NCBI GenBank assembly: GCA_000697335.1
Contig: JNEM01012000.1
Location: forward strand, 1-12,643
From: Conidiobolus incongruus B7586
Taxonomy: Eukaryota; Entomophthoromycota; Entomophthoromycetes; Entomophthorales; Conidiobolaceae
Length of the DNA stretch: 12,643 bases
Reading direction: 5' to 3'
Made by a program: the position numbers and the translations under genes. Below, one piece after another: positions 1-8,134 of this stretch. How positions within the stretch are numbered: the first letter of the stretch is position 1; every line of letters begins with the position of its first letter. The notes under the pieces were generated by a model, which was not told where the DNA came from, made no database searches, and saw only the letters and a list, made by a program, of their open reading frames with translations.

Positions 1-145
1 ACTTAAATTAAATAATTAAAATCTATTATATTTATTAATAATATATATTATTATATGATAATATTTAGTTATTAATTGGTTAAAATATAAACACTTAAAT
101 TTTACCTAAGATAAGTTATAAATTTATAAGTTTTTAGTGATAAAA
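1..145 (+). repeat. Left inverted arm of the Tc1-like element
   Basis: Bases 107-145 match the reverse complement of 1266-1303 at about 34 of 38 positions, including a shared run of 18 identical bases, TAAGTTATAAATTTA plus flanking matches. Base differences in the core include a C-to-T change at a CpA site. Weaker but collinear similarity continues outwards through ATATTTAGT (about 62-70 against 1343-1351) to base 1 (ACTTAAA against the complement of 1404-1410). The outer part is low-complexity AT sequence, so only the core is firm. Confidence 0.6.
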
Positions 146-149
146 AAAA

Positions 150-1160
150 TTAAAACTTAGTATATCTACCTTTAGCTTTTCTAACTTTTTTAAGTTTATA
201 GGGTATAGAATCAACTAATTTCTTACATTAAAAAGGGTTAATCTTGTTTTATACTTCTTAAACATATTTTTAAAGTTAATCTAAATTTTTTATTAAGGGG
301 AAAACTTTAATAACTTTTTTTAACTAATCCTAAAGGTGTTTAATTAGGTTAAAGTTAAAAAATTAAAGAGGCTATTTTATAATTATTATCTTGTTATTTT
401 TAAGTTATTTGGTAGTAAAAGTTATAATATAGTAAGAGGTATTATCTTGTTAGAAAATAATATTAGATTTGTTTAACTTATATTATTTAATAGTTTTTTT
501 TTAATTTATTGTTTAAAATACTTTAGTACATTTTAGTATTAATTCCCCTATTAACCTTATAAAGATCTTTTACATCTAAAAACAATATACATCCTTAAAT
601 AATAATTAACCTACTATTGTACTTTTAGGTAAAATTAATATAATAGTTACAAAGTAGTTTTATATTTTTTTTAAAATATTTAATTTTTCTATTAGATTTA
701 CTAAAATATATTTTTGTTTTATTAAACTAAGTAACTTTACTTTAATTAGCTTTAATTTAACATTAATAGCAATATTTAAACTTTTACCTAGCTTTACAAT
801 AGGATTTCTTTAAGTAATAGTATTTTTTCTTAAAGTGTAAATGGTATCTATGTTAATATAAAGTATATATAATAATATTAGTGCTAACTAATATTTTTGT
901 ATAGTTTTATAATTCCTATTATATTTCTATAGTAGTATTATATTTACCTATATTAACTAACCTATAGATATATTTCTTATTATATATATTTATAATTTTA
1001 ACATACTTAAATTTAAGTTTAAATATGTTTTTATTATTATTCTTAATAGTTTTAACTATAGTAAATTAACTAACAATAATAATTTTAATAATATCACAAG
1101 TTGATTTACCTACTTTATAAAGTTAATTAATATACAAGTAGATTTTTTTAAAGAGGGATT
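150..1160 (-). pseudogene. Tc1-like transposase pseudogene
   Basis: Read on the - strand, about 1100-1135 gives LYKVGKSTCDIIKI followed by a run like VS.FTIVKTIK, which is the Tc1 N-terminal helix-turn-helix (LYKAGKSTRDIAKI type). About 497-592 gives a CILFLDVKDLYKV run followed by INTKMY and ILNNKLKK, matching the WGCIS...GPL...GIMNSEMY...IL block. At 385-393 QDNN carries the second catalytic Asp of the DDE triad. At 150-230 KKLVDSIPYKLKKV and KAKGRYTKF match the family C terminus and end at a TAA (150-152). The roughly 337-codon span equals a normal Tc1 transposase. The blocks fall in different frames and are broken by many TAA/TAG codons, so the gene is dead. Most changes are consistent with C-to-T and G-to-A decay. 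Confidence 0.85.
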
Positions 1161-1262
1161 AAATATAATAATACTAATAAAAAAAATTAGTATATCTATA
1201 TAATATTATATAAAATAATAATAAAGAGAGAAAAAAGATATAGTTATATATTGTTAAATATA

Positions 1263-1410
1263 TCCTTTTATCTCAAAAACTTGTAAATTTATAACTTACC
1301 TTAGTTAAATATTAAAGGTTAATATTTTTGCTAATAGTTTACTAAATATATTTAAATATATTTATTTATTATTAAATAATATACTTTAATTATATATTAT
1401 AATTTTAAGT
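1263..1410 (-). repeat. Right inverted arm of the Tc1-like element
   Basis: This is the partner of the arm at 1-145. The core 1266-1303 is firm. The extension to 1410 is supported by collinear blocks of matching AT-rich sequence but could partly be chance. If real, arms of at least 140 bp would place the element among Tc1 relatives with long inverted repeats rather than the short-armed (20-60 bp) type. Confidence 0.55.
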
Positions 1411-1457
1411 AATCTAATATATACAATTATTTTAGTTATTAATTAAAATATATATAT

Positions 1458-1543
1458 TTTTGATTTTATGACTCATTTTTGCAAGTTAGTATATAAGTAA
1501 TTTTGATTTTATAACTTATTTTTATAAGCTAATATATATTCAT
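1458..1543 (+). repeat. Two-copy tandem repeat, period 43 bp
   Basis: The unit beginning TTTTGATTTTATGACTCATT (1458-1500) is followed directly by a second copy beginning TTTTGATTTTATAACTTATT (1501-1543). Over the first 37 positions there are six differences, all transitions. Four of them are TpG or CpA in copy one against TpA in copy two. The last few bases of each unit no longer match. Confidence 0.75.
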
Positions 1544-2045
1544 AATAATTTGGTTTATTTATATATAAAAATAATTACTTTTAAGATACTCCTTTTATAT
1601 ATTAATTTTAACAAGGCTTAAAGGTTAATATATTGATAACTAAGTCTTATTCTAATAACTTAAATAATATAATATTAGTTTAAATATAGTTGATCCATTA
1701 TTATTGATTATGAATAAATCTTAGAGCCATGTGTAAAATAATATTCTATTATAGTTTAATATAAATACTTTAATCAAAATTTAATAAATCAAAGTCTAAT
1801 TATTTATAAATAACTTTGATTATTAATTAACTCTCTAATACTTAAGGATCAAGTTATTTTATTTCTTTAAAATATTAGGAGACTAGTTTCCTCTGTCCTT
1901 AACTATTTTCAATAATTTATAATTTAAGAATTATTTTTAAGATATTAAAATTTCATTTGAGGTCTTGTGTTTGGTATATTATAGTTTACTTTTGAATAGA
2001 AAATTTAATTTTATTATGTTAAATATTACCTTCTAGCTAACTAAA

Positions 2046-2210
2046 GAGTTATTAGGTATCAAAAAATAAATAAAATCAAAATCTGCTTGGAGCCCATAAG
2101 GCATTAACTTTCCAGCTTTATCCTAATACTTAAGATTGATTAATGAAACTCTAACTTGCTATGATATTTTGGAAGCAGAAACACAGCCAGAATTATTTAT
2201 TTTTAACTCA
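2046..2210 (+). other. Unidentified coding-like run, possibly a gene remnant
   Basis: One + frame has long open stretches for DNA this AT-rich, the best being about 2133-2210, which reads YLRLINETLTCYDILEAETQ and continues for several residues. In-frame stops occur upstream at spacings of 10-20 codons. The residue composition looks protein-like, but I recognise no family. There is no start codon context or splice pattern that I can defend. It could be the debris of a host gene or of a mobile element, or chance. Confidence 0.25.
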
Positions 2211-2943
2211 AAATGACAATAGCGTGTTCAATGCTATACTGTTTGAAACTAAATACTATTGTAGAATAACATCCAAGTATCTGTGCTACAAGTGGTAGTT
2301 TACCTAGGCCTTGATTAAATAATGATAGGTATTCTCAGAATTAGCTGAAATTATTGGAAAAGCAAAATTAATTAAATGATACTCGAATAAAAGAAAATAT
2401 AGATATTATCATTAAACTTGCCCTTGATATCTATAAAATTCTATAATTCTAATATTTTATCAAAATATCAGATCAACAAGTATTTTGAAATCTTGATAAA
2501 ATTACTGAAATTTGTGTCACATTCATCACCAAACTTAAATATCATTAGTATTGGCCAAACAATTAATTAATCCAACTAGCTTAAGATCTGAGCAACTATT
2601 GAAATTTATTTTATTCAAGGTATCTATTGGTTGCATTTTTGTAATAATTTTATTGGTTTCTTAATATCCCATATTATTAGAATAAAAGATGATCTCATAA
2701 GCTTAATCATTTTCAATATTACCTGTCCCCTTAACCAATCAAATTTATCATCTTGACAATTCAATTTCATATAAATCAGAATAATTTTTCAAATAGTGGT
2801 ATAGCATTAAATAAAACTTCGAAGCTTAATTATATATAATCAAAACAGCTCCTATAATAAATATAACGTTAGAACTGCATATCATATCTCTAGTTAAATC
2901 AATACAGCCTAATAAAATAATAATTTATTAGATTTAATAATCA

Positions 2944-4875
2944 ATGAGCTCTCAGGACTCTACAACTCCAGTTGGTACAGAACCACAAGATGCCGAACTT
3001 TACAGTTCTTGGGCACTACTAATCCTCACAACGCTTCTCATTTTAACATTGCTGAGTAGTTATCTTCTTCAAATTAAGAAAATCAGAATTATTCATGAAA
3101 CTGTAATTTCTATTTTTACAGGTTATTTGATTATTATTCAGTTATCACATATAAATAATTCATAATTTTAATATAGGAATGGCCGTGGGTTTTATTATTC
3201 GATTAACAGACAGTCATGAAGTACAAAATATGGTCACCTTTAAATATACTTATTTTTTTAACTTACTTCTTCCACCAATTATTTTGAATTCTGGTTATGA
3301 ATTGAAAAGAGTAATAATTCGATATAAATTTATACTAGTTTGAAGTTGGTATTAATTTTATTTAGCAAAAATTTTTTGAACATTTTGGCTATATCTTGAT
3401 TTTTGCATTCTTTGGTACTTTTGTTTCCTCCTTAGTAATTGCGTAAGTTTATTAATTTTTTAAATTTTAATTACTAATATGAATTTAATTCAAAGGATTC
3501 TCGTTTACTTAGTTGTTTTAACGGGTATTGGCGGTCTCAATATGAGCTGGGTTGAATGCTGGATATTCGGTTCCATCCTGTCATCTACTGATCCTGTGAC
3601 TATCATTTCAATTTTCAATCAACTGAAAGTTGAACCAAGCTTATACTTTATTATATTTGGAGAGAGTATGCTCAATGACTCTGTAGCCATTGTTTTATTT
3701 GAGTAAGTATCACTAAAAATTTATATTAACCAACACCTACTATATTTATATTATTACTTTAAAGGTCACTACATAGTATGGTGGGTAGAGAGCTCCACTT
3801 TTCAGATTTAATAGAAGGAACTGTATACTTCTTTACAGTTTTCTTCGGATCTTTGGCTATTGGTTTATTGTCAGGGCTTGGAACAGCTTTATTACTGAAA
3901 TTCACTAAACTTCATGAATTTCCTGGTACTGAAGCTTGTATTATTACTCTGATTGCCTATGGTACATACTTCTTCTCTAATGCAGTTCAAATGTCAGGTA
4001 AGCCATTTAACTATAACTTTAGAAATCAGGTTTATTAACATAAAAATATAGCTATTGTTTCATTATTATTTTGTAGTATTATATTGAGACATTATGCATA
4101 TGATAATCTTTCACCGAAATCACAACGTAGCACCAAGTATATGTTTGGAATCTTAGCACAACTTTCAGAAAATTTTATTTTTATATATTTGGGAGTTACT
4201 CTTGCTACTAAAGAAGGAGAAACATATAGCGCCATTTTGATTATATTCACTTTGATTGCCATTTTAGTCAGCCGATCAGCCTCGATATTTCCTATATCTT
4301 CGATCATCAACTTTGTTGTTAAGAAACTCAGGCCATTCCAAATCAAGCCAGCAATTCCATTCAATTACCAGGTCATGCTTTTTTGGGCTGGATTAAGAGG
4401 TGCTGTCAGTTTTGCCTTGGCCATGGAAGTTACTTCGCCCAATGCATCTTTAATGAGAAGTACCATTTTAATTATTGTGGTCATCACAGTGGTGGTTTTA
4501 GGTGGCACTACTCCATTTGCAATGAAGAAATTCAATATACAAACTGGTGTGACAGATGATCATGATGATGACAGCGATTTAGAATTTGATTATACCCAAT
4601 TTAGGGCTAATGACTCTCCTGAAGAACAAGTTGATTCGCGCTTTCCTGAAAGACCTTCTATTTCCAGTAATCATAATACAGAAGATAGAGATGATAACTG
4701 GTTCCAGAATATCGATGATACTTACCTCAAGCCTATCTTCACTAAAGCTAGGAATTCATTGGCTGTTGAAAATACTTCAGGTCAGACTCCTACACCGCCT
4801 CTACTTCCATCACCTCAACAATTCCAAAACCATGCGAGCTTAGAAATATTATCTGATGAAGAACCTCATATTTAA
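2944..4875 (+). CDS. NHX1: Endosomal/vacuolar Na+(K+)/H+ antiporter, NHX1/NHE6-9 family, six exons
   Basis: This is a CPA1-family cation/proton exchanger that trades luminal protons for cytosolic Na+ or K+ in late endosome or vacuole membranes. Exons: 2944-3121, 3177-3310, 3366-3442, 3496-3702, 3765-3997, 4052-4875; they join to 551 codons, 550 residues (yeast Nhx1 is 633). The N-terminal segment 22-43 (SSWALLILTT...) is membrane-spanning, and about eleven or twelve hydrophobic segments run to residue 433. Family motifs are all present: FFNLLLPPII (86-95, amiloride-site region), TDPV (161-164), GESMLND with the ion-binding Asp (185-191), LSENFIFIYLG (314-324) and GLRGA with the conserved Arg (390-394). 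The tail 434-550 is hydrophilic and very acidic near 444-459, as expected for a cytosolic tail. The ATG is the first after an in-frame TAA at 2938. All splice junctions are GT-AG and restore the conserved frame. Plasma-membrane NHE is less likely given the N-terminal SSWALLIL signature. Confidence 0.96.
3122..3176 (+). other. Intron 1 of NHX1-like gene (55 bp, phase 1)
   Basis: GT at 3122 and AG at 3175-3176. Joining gives T-G-M-A-V-G-F, the expected family sequence after SIFTG. Retention would stop translation within about 15 codons. Confidence 0.93.
3311..3365 (+). other. Intron 2 of NHX1-like gene (55 bp, phase 0)
   Basis: GTAATAATTC donor and TTTATTTAG acceptor. Joining runs GYELKR into QKFFEHFG, matching the loop after the LLPPII segment in this family. 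Confidence 0.93.
3443..3495 (+). other. Intron 3 of NHX1-like gene (53 bp, phase 2)
   Basis: A strong GTAAGT donor (3443) and AAAG acceptor. A TTACTAAT sequence at 3471-3478 is a good fungal branch site about 17-20 bases before the acceptor. Joining gives SSLVIA-ILVYLVV. Confidence 0.94.
3703..3764 (+). other. Intron 4 of NHX1-like gene (62 bp, phase 2)
   Basis: GTAAGTATC donor and TTTAAAG acceptor. Joining gives AIVLFE-SLHSMVGREL. It is the longest intron in the window. Confidence 0.93.
3998..4051 (+). other. Intron 5 of NHX1-like gene (54 bp, phase 1)
   Basis: GTAAGCC donor and AAAATATAG acceptor. Joining gives AVQMSA-IVSLLFCSIIL-RHYAY, which restores the conserved membrane segment. Confidence 0.93.
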
Positions 4876-4907
4876 TTTTACATAATACTAATTGTTTTAT
4901 AATTAAA

Positions 4908-4912
<5 letters not shown>

Positions 4913-4939
<27 letters not shown>
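4913..4939. repeat. (AT)13 microsatellite in the NHX1 3' region
   Basis: An uninterrupted AT dinucleotide run of 27 bases starts 38 bases after the stop codon, so it is probably within the 3' UTR. It is likely length-variable between strains. Confidence 0.95.
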
Positions 4940-4943
<4 letters not shown>

Positions 4944-5003
4944 GATCTAATTCGTATTTTTAATGCAGATAATACAATTATATAAAATAGCATATTATTA
5001 AAT

Positions 5004-5009
5004 AATAAA
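5004..5009 (+). terminator. Candidate poly(A) signal of NHX1-like gene
   Basis: AATAAA occurs about 130 bases after the stop codon. AT-rich background makes AATAAA common, so this is only the most plausible candidate. Confidence 0.4.
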
Positions 5010-5334
5010 TGCCATAATGAATTTTAAAATTTGTCAAGATATTTTTTTTGAATATTTTTATACATCAATTTTATAATTTTAAAAACATTCAAAATATTAT
5101 GAGAATCTGATTTATTTTGTAATTTATTTTTTATGGTTAATATCACTTCAGAAAAAAAGTAATAACAAATTTTTTTGATTTCTGATTTTTCAAATAAATT
5201 AAAAGTTTTGAATATCAGAATATAAATAAAATAAATAAACTCATAGAATAAATTGATATATATTTATATATATTATTACTGTTTGATTTGAAAATTAATT
5301 ATTAAATTTACATAAGGTAAAACCAAAGAGTGAT

Positions 5335-6434
5335 TATCAAAAATCTTTTATTTGGTTATCATTGATACTAAACCACAACCCCTCTAAAATCTATAAAAAT
5401 TTACAAGTAACTAATGGAGAAAATGCCCTATTTAAAACTGCAGATTAATGTTGGATTTGTGACTTTAAAGCTAAAAGACAAATTATCCAAGATTTGCCAA
5501 AATCTGGTAGGTTAATTTTTATTATTACTCTTCTAATTAACAAAAAAGTAAAAAATTACATCAAAAATCACCTTTTTATTTAACCAAAAACAAATATCAA
5601 ATAATTTTAAAATTAATCATAAAAGTATATCCTTTATAATTTAATTTGAAATTTGTTTAATTAAGAAAAACATAAAATGGATATCATATACTTTGACATA
5701 AACTTAGGAGAAATCTAGGGTAGCTATAATAATAAAAAATTTAACAGGACATAACCAATAACCTAGACTTTTACATAATATCTTTGCAAGTGATGAATTT
5801 TAGATTCTTGTGTATATTCCTTTATCTAAACATAAATCAAAATACTATGCTAAGTTAAAACAAACATTAGCACAAATTCAAACAAAAATCAATTAATACA
5901 TAGAAAAATTCTAATTGGTAAAATAATTATAATGGTATAATGGCTTCTTATTTTGTTCTTGATGATTAAAAAGTTAACTATAAATTATATAAATTTTTTC
6001 CAAAATATAAATTAATAAAGATTTTTAATTTGATTGATAATTATAAAATTTATATAGTTTAAGCTGTAAAAGTTTTTCTTAATAAAAACAACTGGCAAGA
6101 GCTATAACATCTAGTACATTTACCAGACTGTAGCCGATACAATTATAATTTCTTTGGATAATTAAAAAAATATGCTTGCAAGAAAGTAAATTCAAAAGGA
6201 TAAATTAACCAAGCTTATGAAATATTAAATTTTAGTCATCAATAAAAAGGGCTGTTTTAGGTATTGAAAATTTAACTTAGTCATGGCAAAATGTTATTAT
6301 TAATAAACAAGAATATTGATTTTATAATTTATAATTTTATAATTTTATATTAAAAATTAATTTGAAAAAAGTGCCATTACTTATTTTCTAATCATATAAT
6401 AGGTTATTATATATTAACCAAAAGGTTTTTGATA
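5335..6434 (+). mobile_element. Second decayed Tc1/mariner-type transposon
   Basis: A transposase remnant in + orientation is bounded by a candidate pair of inverted ends. TATCAAAAATCTTTTATTTGG (5335-5355) and the complement of AACCAAAAGGTTTTTGATA (6416-6434) match at 14 of the first 15 positions, then again in GGTTA after a 4-base gap. Both begin with TA, as expected from Tc1/mariner insertion at TA sites. The enclosed 1100 bp fits a compact Tc1/mariner element. Unlike the element at 1-1410, CpA is common here, so this copy decayed by ordinary mutation. The transposase identity is well supported; the exact ends are less so because short matches arise easily in AT-rich DNA. Confidence 0.72.
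5412..6290 (+). pseudogene. Tc1/mariner transposase pseudogene
   Basis: Blocks appear in family order on the + strand. QIIQDLPKSGR (5479-5511) is the linker after the DNA-binding helices (QDLPRSGRP type). NIFASDEF (5777-5800) carries the first catalytic Asp at 5792-5794. FNLIDNYKIYIV (6024-6059) carries the second Asp at 6036-6038, followed in the same frame by AVKVFLNKNNWQEL. LPDCSRYNYNFFG (6120-6158), then LKKYACKK, is the SPDLNPIE...LKR block, in which the third catalytic acid is lost (Tyr where Asp is expected). The three regions lie in three different frames and there are many stops, so at least two frameshifts have occurred. From 6024 to about 6250 a single frame can be followed. The relationship to the copy at 150-1160 is at superfamily level only. 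Confidence 0.82.
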
Positions 6435-8134
6435 TGGTTTTGTTATTTGAAGCAATTCATATATAAATTAATGGTCTATTAATTTGAAAGCTTTTAAATT
6501 TGTATTTCAATTATTAGTATGATTATGTTAAACTTACACCATAAACAATATACCATAAGCATAGATTAAGAACTATATAATCAAAACCACTCAATACTTA
6601 TACATTTGAAAAAACAACCTTCAAATTAATAATGTTATTAATCAAATAGGTAATATTAAGAATTAAAGTTTTACAAACCCTAAATATGATTATTTCATAT
6701 GAAAAAACCACCTTGACTCAAGGTAAAATTTGAAATTTCCAATCCTAGCAATGAAATCCATTTTTTCATCAAAACGAGGCTAGGGTTATGTTAATTATAT
6801 AGATATCACTCAGGGCAAATCTAAAACATTCAAATCACATAAATCTATTAAGTGAAGATAAGCAAATATTAAACAAAGCAATCATATTAAATATTGGATT
6901 TAAACATATAATAAAATTTTGGAAAATAATTAAAATATATAAAAATTTTAGGTTAATTTAGAAAACAATTCAAAGCATGAAATTCCTGAGACTCCCGGAG
7001 ACTTTATTGATAAATATATCAGAAATTAGATATTAAGAATAAGAAATTGGATTTTTCTGGCAGAAAAATTTCAAGATTTTGGACAAATTTTCCATAACAT
7101 TCAAATGCCTCATATGTTATAATTTTGTTGAGAAGCCCAGCACCAATGAGTCACTCAAAACATCTACATCAACAAATTTATAACCAACGCTTTCAACAAT
7201 ATGCATAGATGCCCTGTTTACAATGAGTTTCTTTTTACAGATATTCAAATTTTTCTCAAATGCAAGGAAATTAATCACCTTAGAGTTATCATCAAATATC
7301 AAAATATCAATACACAATTGAATATTTCTTTGACTCACTAGTCTTACCCAAAAGTTAAAGTAGCTGTATATTTGATTTAATAATACTATATATTTTTAAT
7401 TATTGAGTAAATTATATTGAAAATCTAAAATAAAGAAATATTGATCATAGTAATTATTTTTAAACTGATTTATAATTACTTTTTATATTATAATAAATCT
7501 TTGTTAGAAACTATGTATTATTTAATATAATGAATTTAGTTAATCAAATACTATTGTATATAATATAGGTTATAGAAAATTTAAACTGCAATAAATATGT
7601 TCTATATATTATTATTTATTAAAGCATAATAAATTACTAATTTATAATTTTTTTCCTAAATTGATACCATTATTTATTTCAATTATTCTAACATTTATTA
7701 ATATAACTGGAATAAAAAGCTGATTTCTAAATATTGCTCAATGGTATATTATAATCAGAACCGATAGCGAAACTTAGGTTGTTATGTATTATTTTATTAA
7801 AGTTGTTTAATGTAAAAGTATTGATATAGATGATTCATTCATTCAACAAGCATACTTAGAATTACAAATTTCGTTGCCATTACCGTTTTGATCTTTAAAA
7901 TTATTTGATACGACAATAATCCCATAAAGTTAAATAAAAAATTTATAATTTAAATTGATAATAAAATTAACTGTTTTAATTAATAAAGGGTTTTTAACCT
8001 TTGCTAATAAATAGAATAATAATAGATACTTGTAATAAAATTAGTAGCTTATATAATATTTATTACAGAATAGACTTGACCTCATTTGATTACATAGTTT
8101 TTTCTAGTTCTGTAATTTATTTTTAATCATCAAA
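6435..8134. other. Long spacer upstream of RPA135
   Basis: No intact gene. The one stretch that stands out is about 6950-7340, which is less AT-rich and open on both strands (listed separately). The rest is AT-rich with scattered CpG (for example near 6775 and 7760-7910). The last 100-300 bases should contain the promoter of the polymerase gene; I cannot point to a specific element. No tRNA-like cloverleaf was found. Confidence 0.55.
6950..7341. other. Coding-like island, strand and family unresolved
   Basis: The block is richer in G+C than its surroundings and contains phrases such as GAGACTCCCGGAGAC. On the - strand an ATG-led frame of 73 codons spans 7117-7338 (starts MSQRNIQLCIDILIF, ends in LGFSTKL). 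On the + strand other frames are also open over 30-60 codons, one of them 7150-7338. Open frames on both strands mean neither can be chosen from the sequence. I recognise no domain. It may be the remains of a gene or mobile element; an intact small gene is unlikely. Confidence 0.3.

Larger units (their letters stand above)
1..1410 (-). mobile_element. Decayed Tc1/mariner-type DNA transposon, 5' AT-mutated, left end beyond window
   Basis: A Tc1-like element lies in reverse orientation. Its parts are a transposase remnant on the - strand (about 150-1160) between two imperfect inverted arms (1-145 and about 1263-1410). An internal size near 1.2-1.4 kb is normal for Tc1/mariner elements. Recognisable transposase blocks appear in the right order: an N-terminal helix-turn-helix block, a central GCI block, a QDN block and the C-terminal LVDSIP/KAKG block. 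The element is extremely poor in G+C and has no CpG, so stops are spread through all frames. The arm match runs up to base 1, so the true left end and its TA target duplication probably lie outside the window. The family call is seen directly in the residues; the exact subfamily and the ends are inference. Confidence 0.85.
1411..2943. other. Spacer between transposon and NHX1-like gene
   Basis: There is no intact gene here. The first part (to about 1700) has the same extreme AT content as the transposon. From about 1700 the sequence is less biased and CpA becomes common, though the first CpG of the window occurs only at 2223. It contains a 43-bp tandem duplication (1458-1543) and an unidentified open run on the + strand (about 2040-2210, listed separately). 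The last 100-200 bases should hold the promoter and 5' UTR of the antiporter gene; I see no clear TATA box that stands out from the AT background. Confidence 0.6.
4876..5334. other. 3' flank of NHX1-like gene
   Basis: No gene. It holds a perfect (AT)n tract (4913-4939), a candidate poly(A) signal (5004-5009) and T-rich runs near 5041-5060 and 5171. I see nothing else of note before the inverted repeat that opens the next transposon remnant. Confidence 0.6.

Noticed and set aside
2040-2943. Ciliate-type code (TAA and TAG as Gln), suggested by near-open frames in AT-rich DNA
   Set aside because: Both spliced genes use CAA for Gln and have no in-frame TAA or TAG over 550 and 1144 codons; they end at TAA and TAG at family-typical positions.
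4092-4993. Open frames antisense to, or in other frames of, the last NHX1 exon (4092-4364, 4586-4843, 4790-4993)
   Set aside because: They overlap conserved antiporter sequence or translate the (AT)n tract, and show no family features.
6710-6724. Small perfect hairpin ACCTTG-ACT-CAAGGT
   Set aside because: A 6-bp stem with no poly-U tract, gene boundary or second copy; expected by chance in a window this size.
6676-6790. Telomere-like CCCTAA and TAGGG words (6676-6685 and 6781-6786)
   Set aside because: Single occurrences of short words, not tandem, so no interstitial telomere array.
7117-7338. Reverse-transcriptase-like reading of the 73-codon - strand frame (a loose LIFDDN phrase)
   Set aside because: Only a few residues resemble the motif, the expected neighbouring blocks are missing and the frame choice is uncertain, so no element is claimed.
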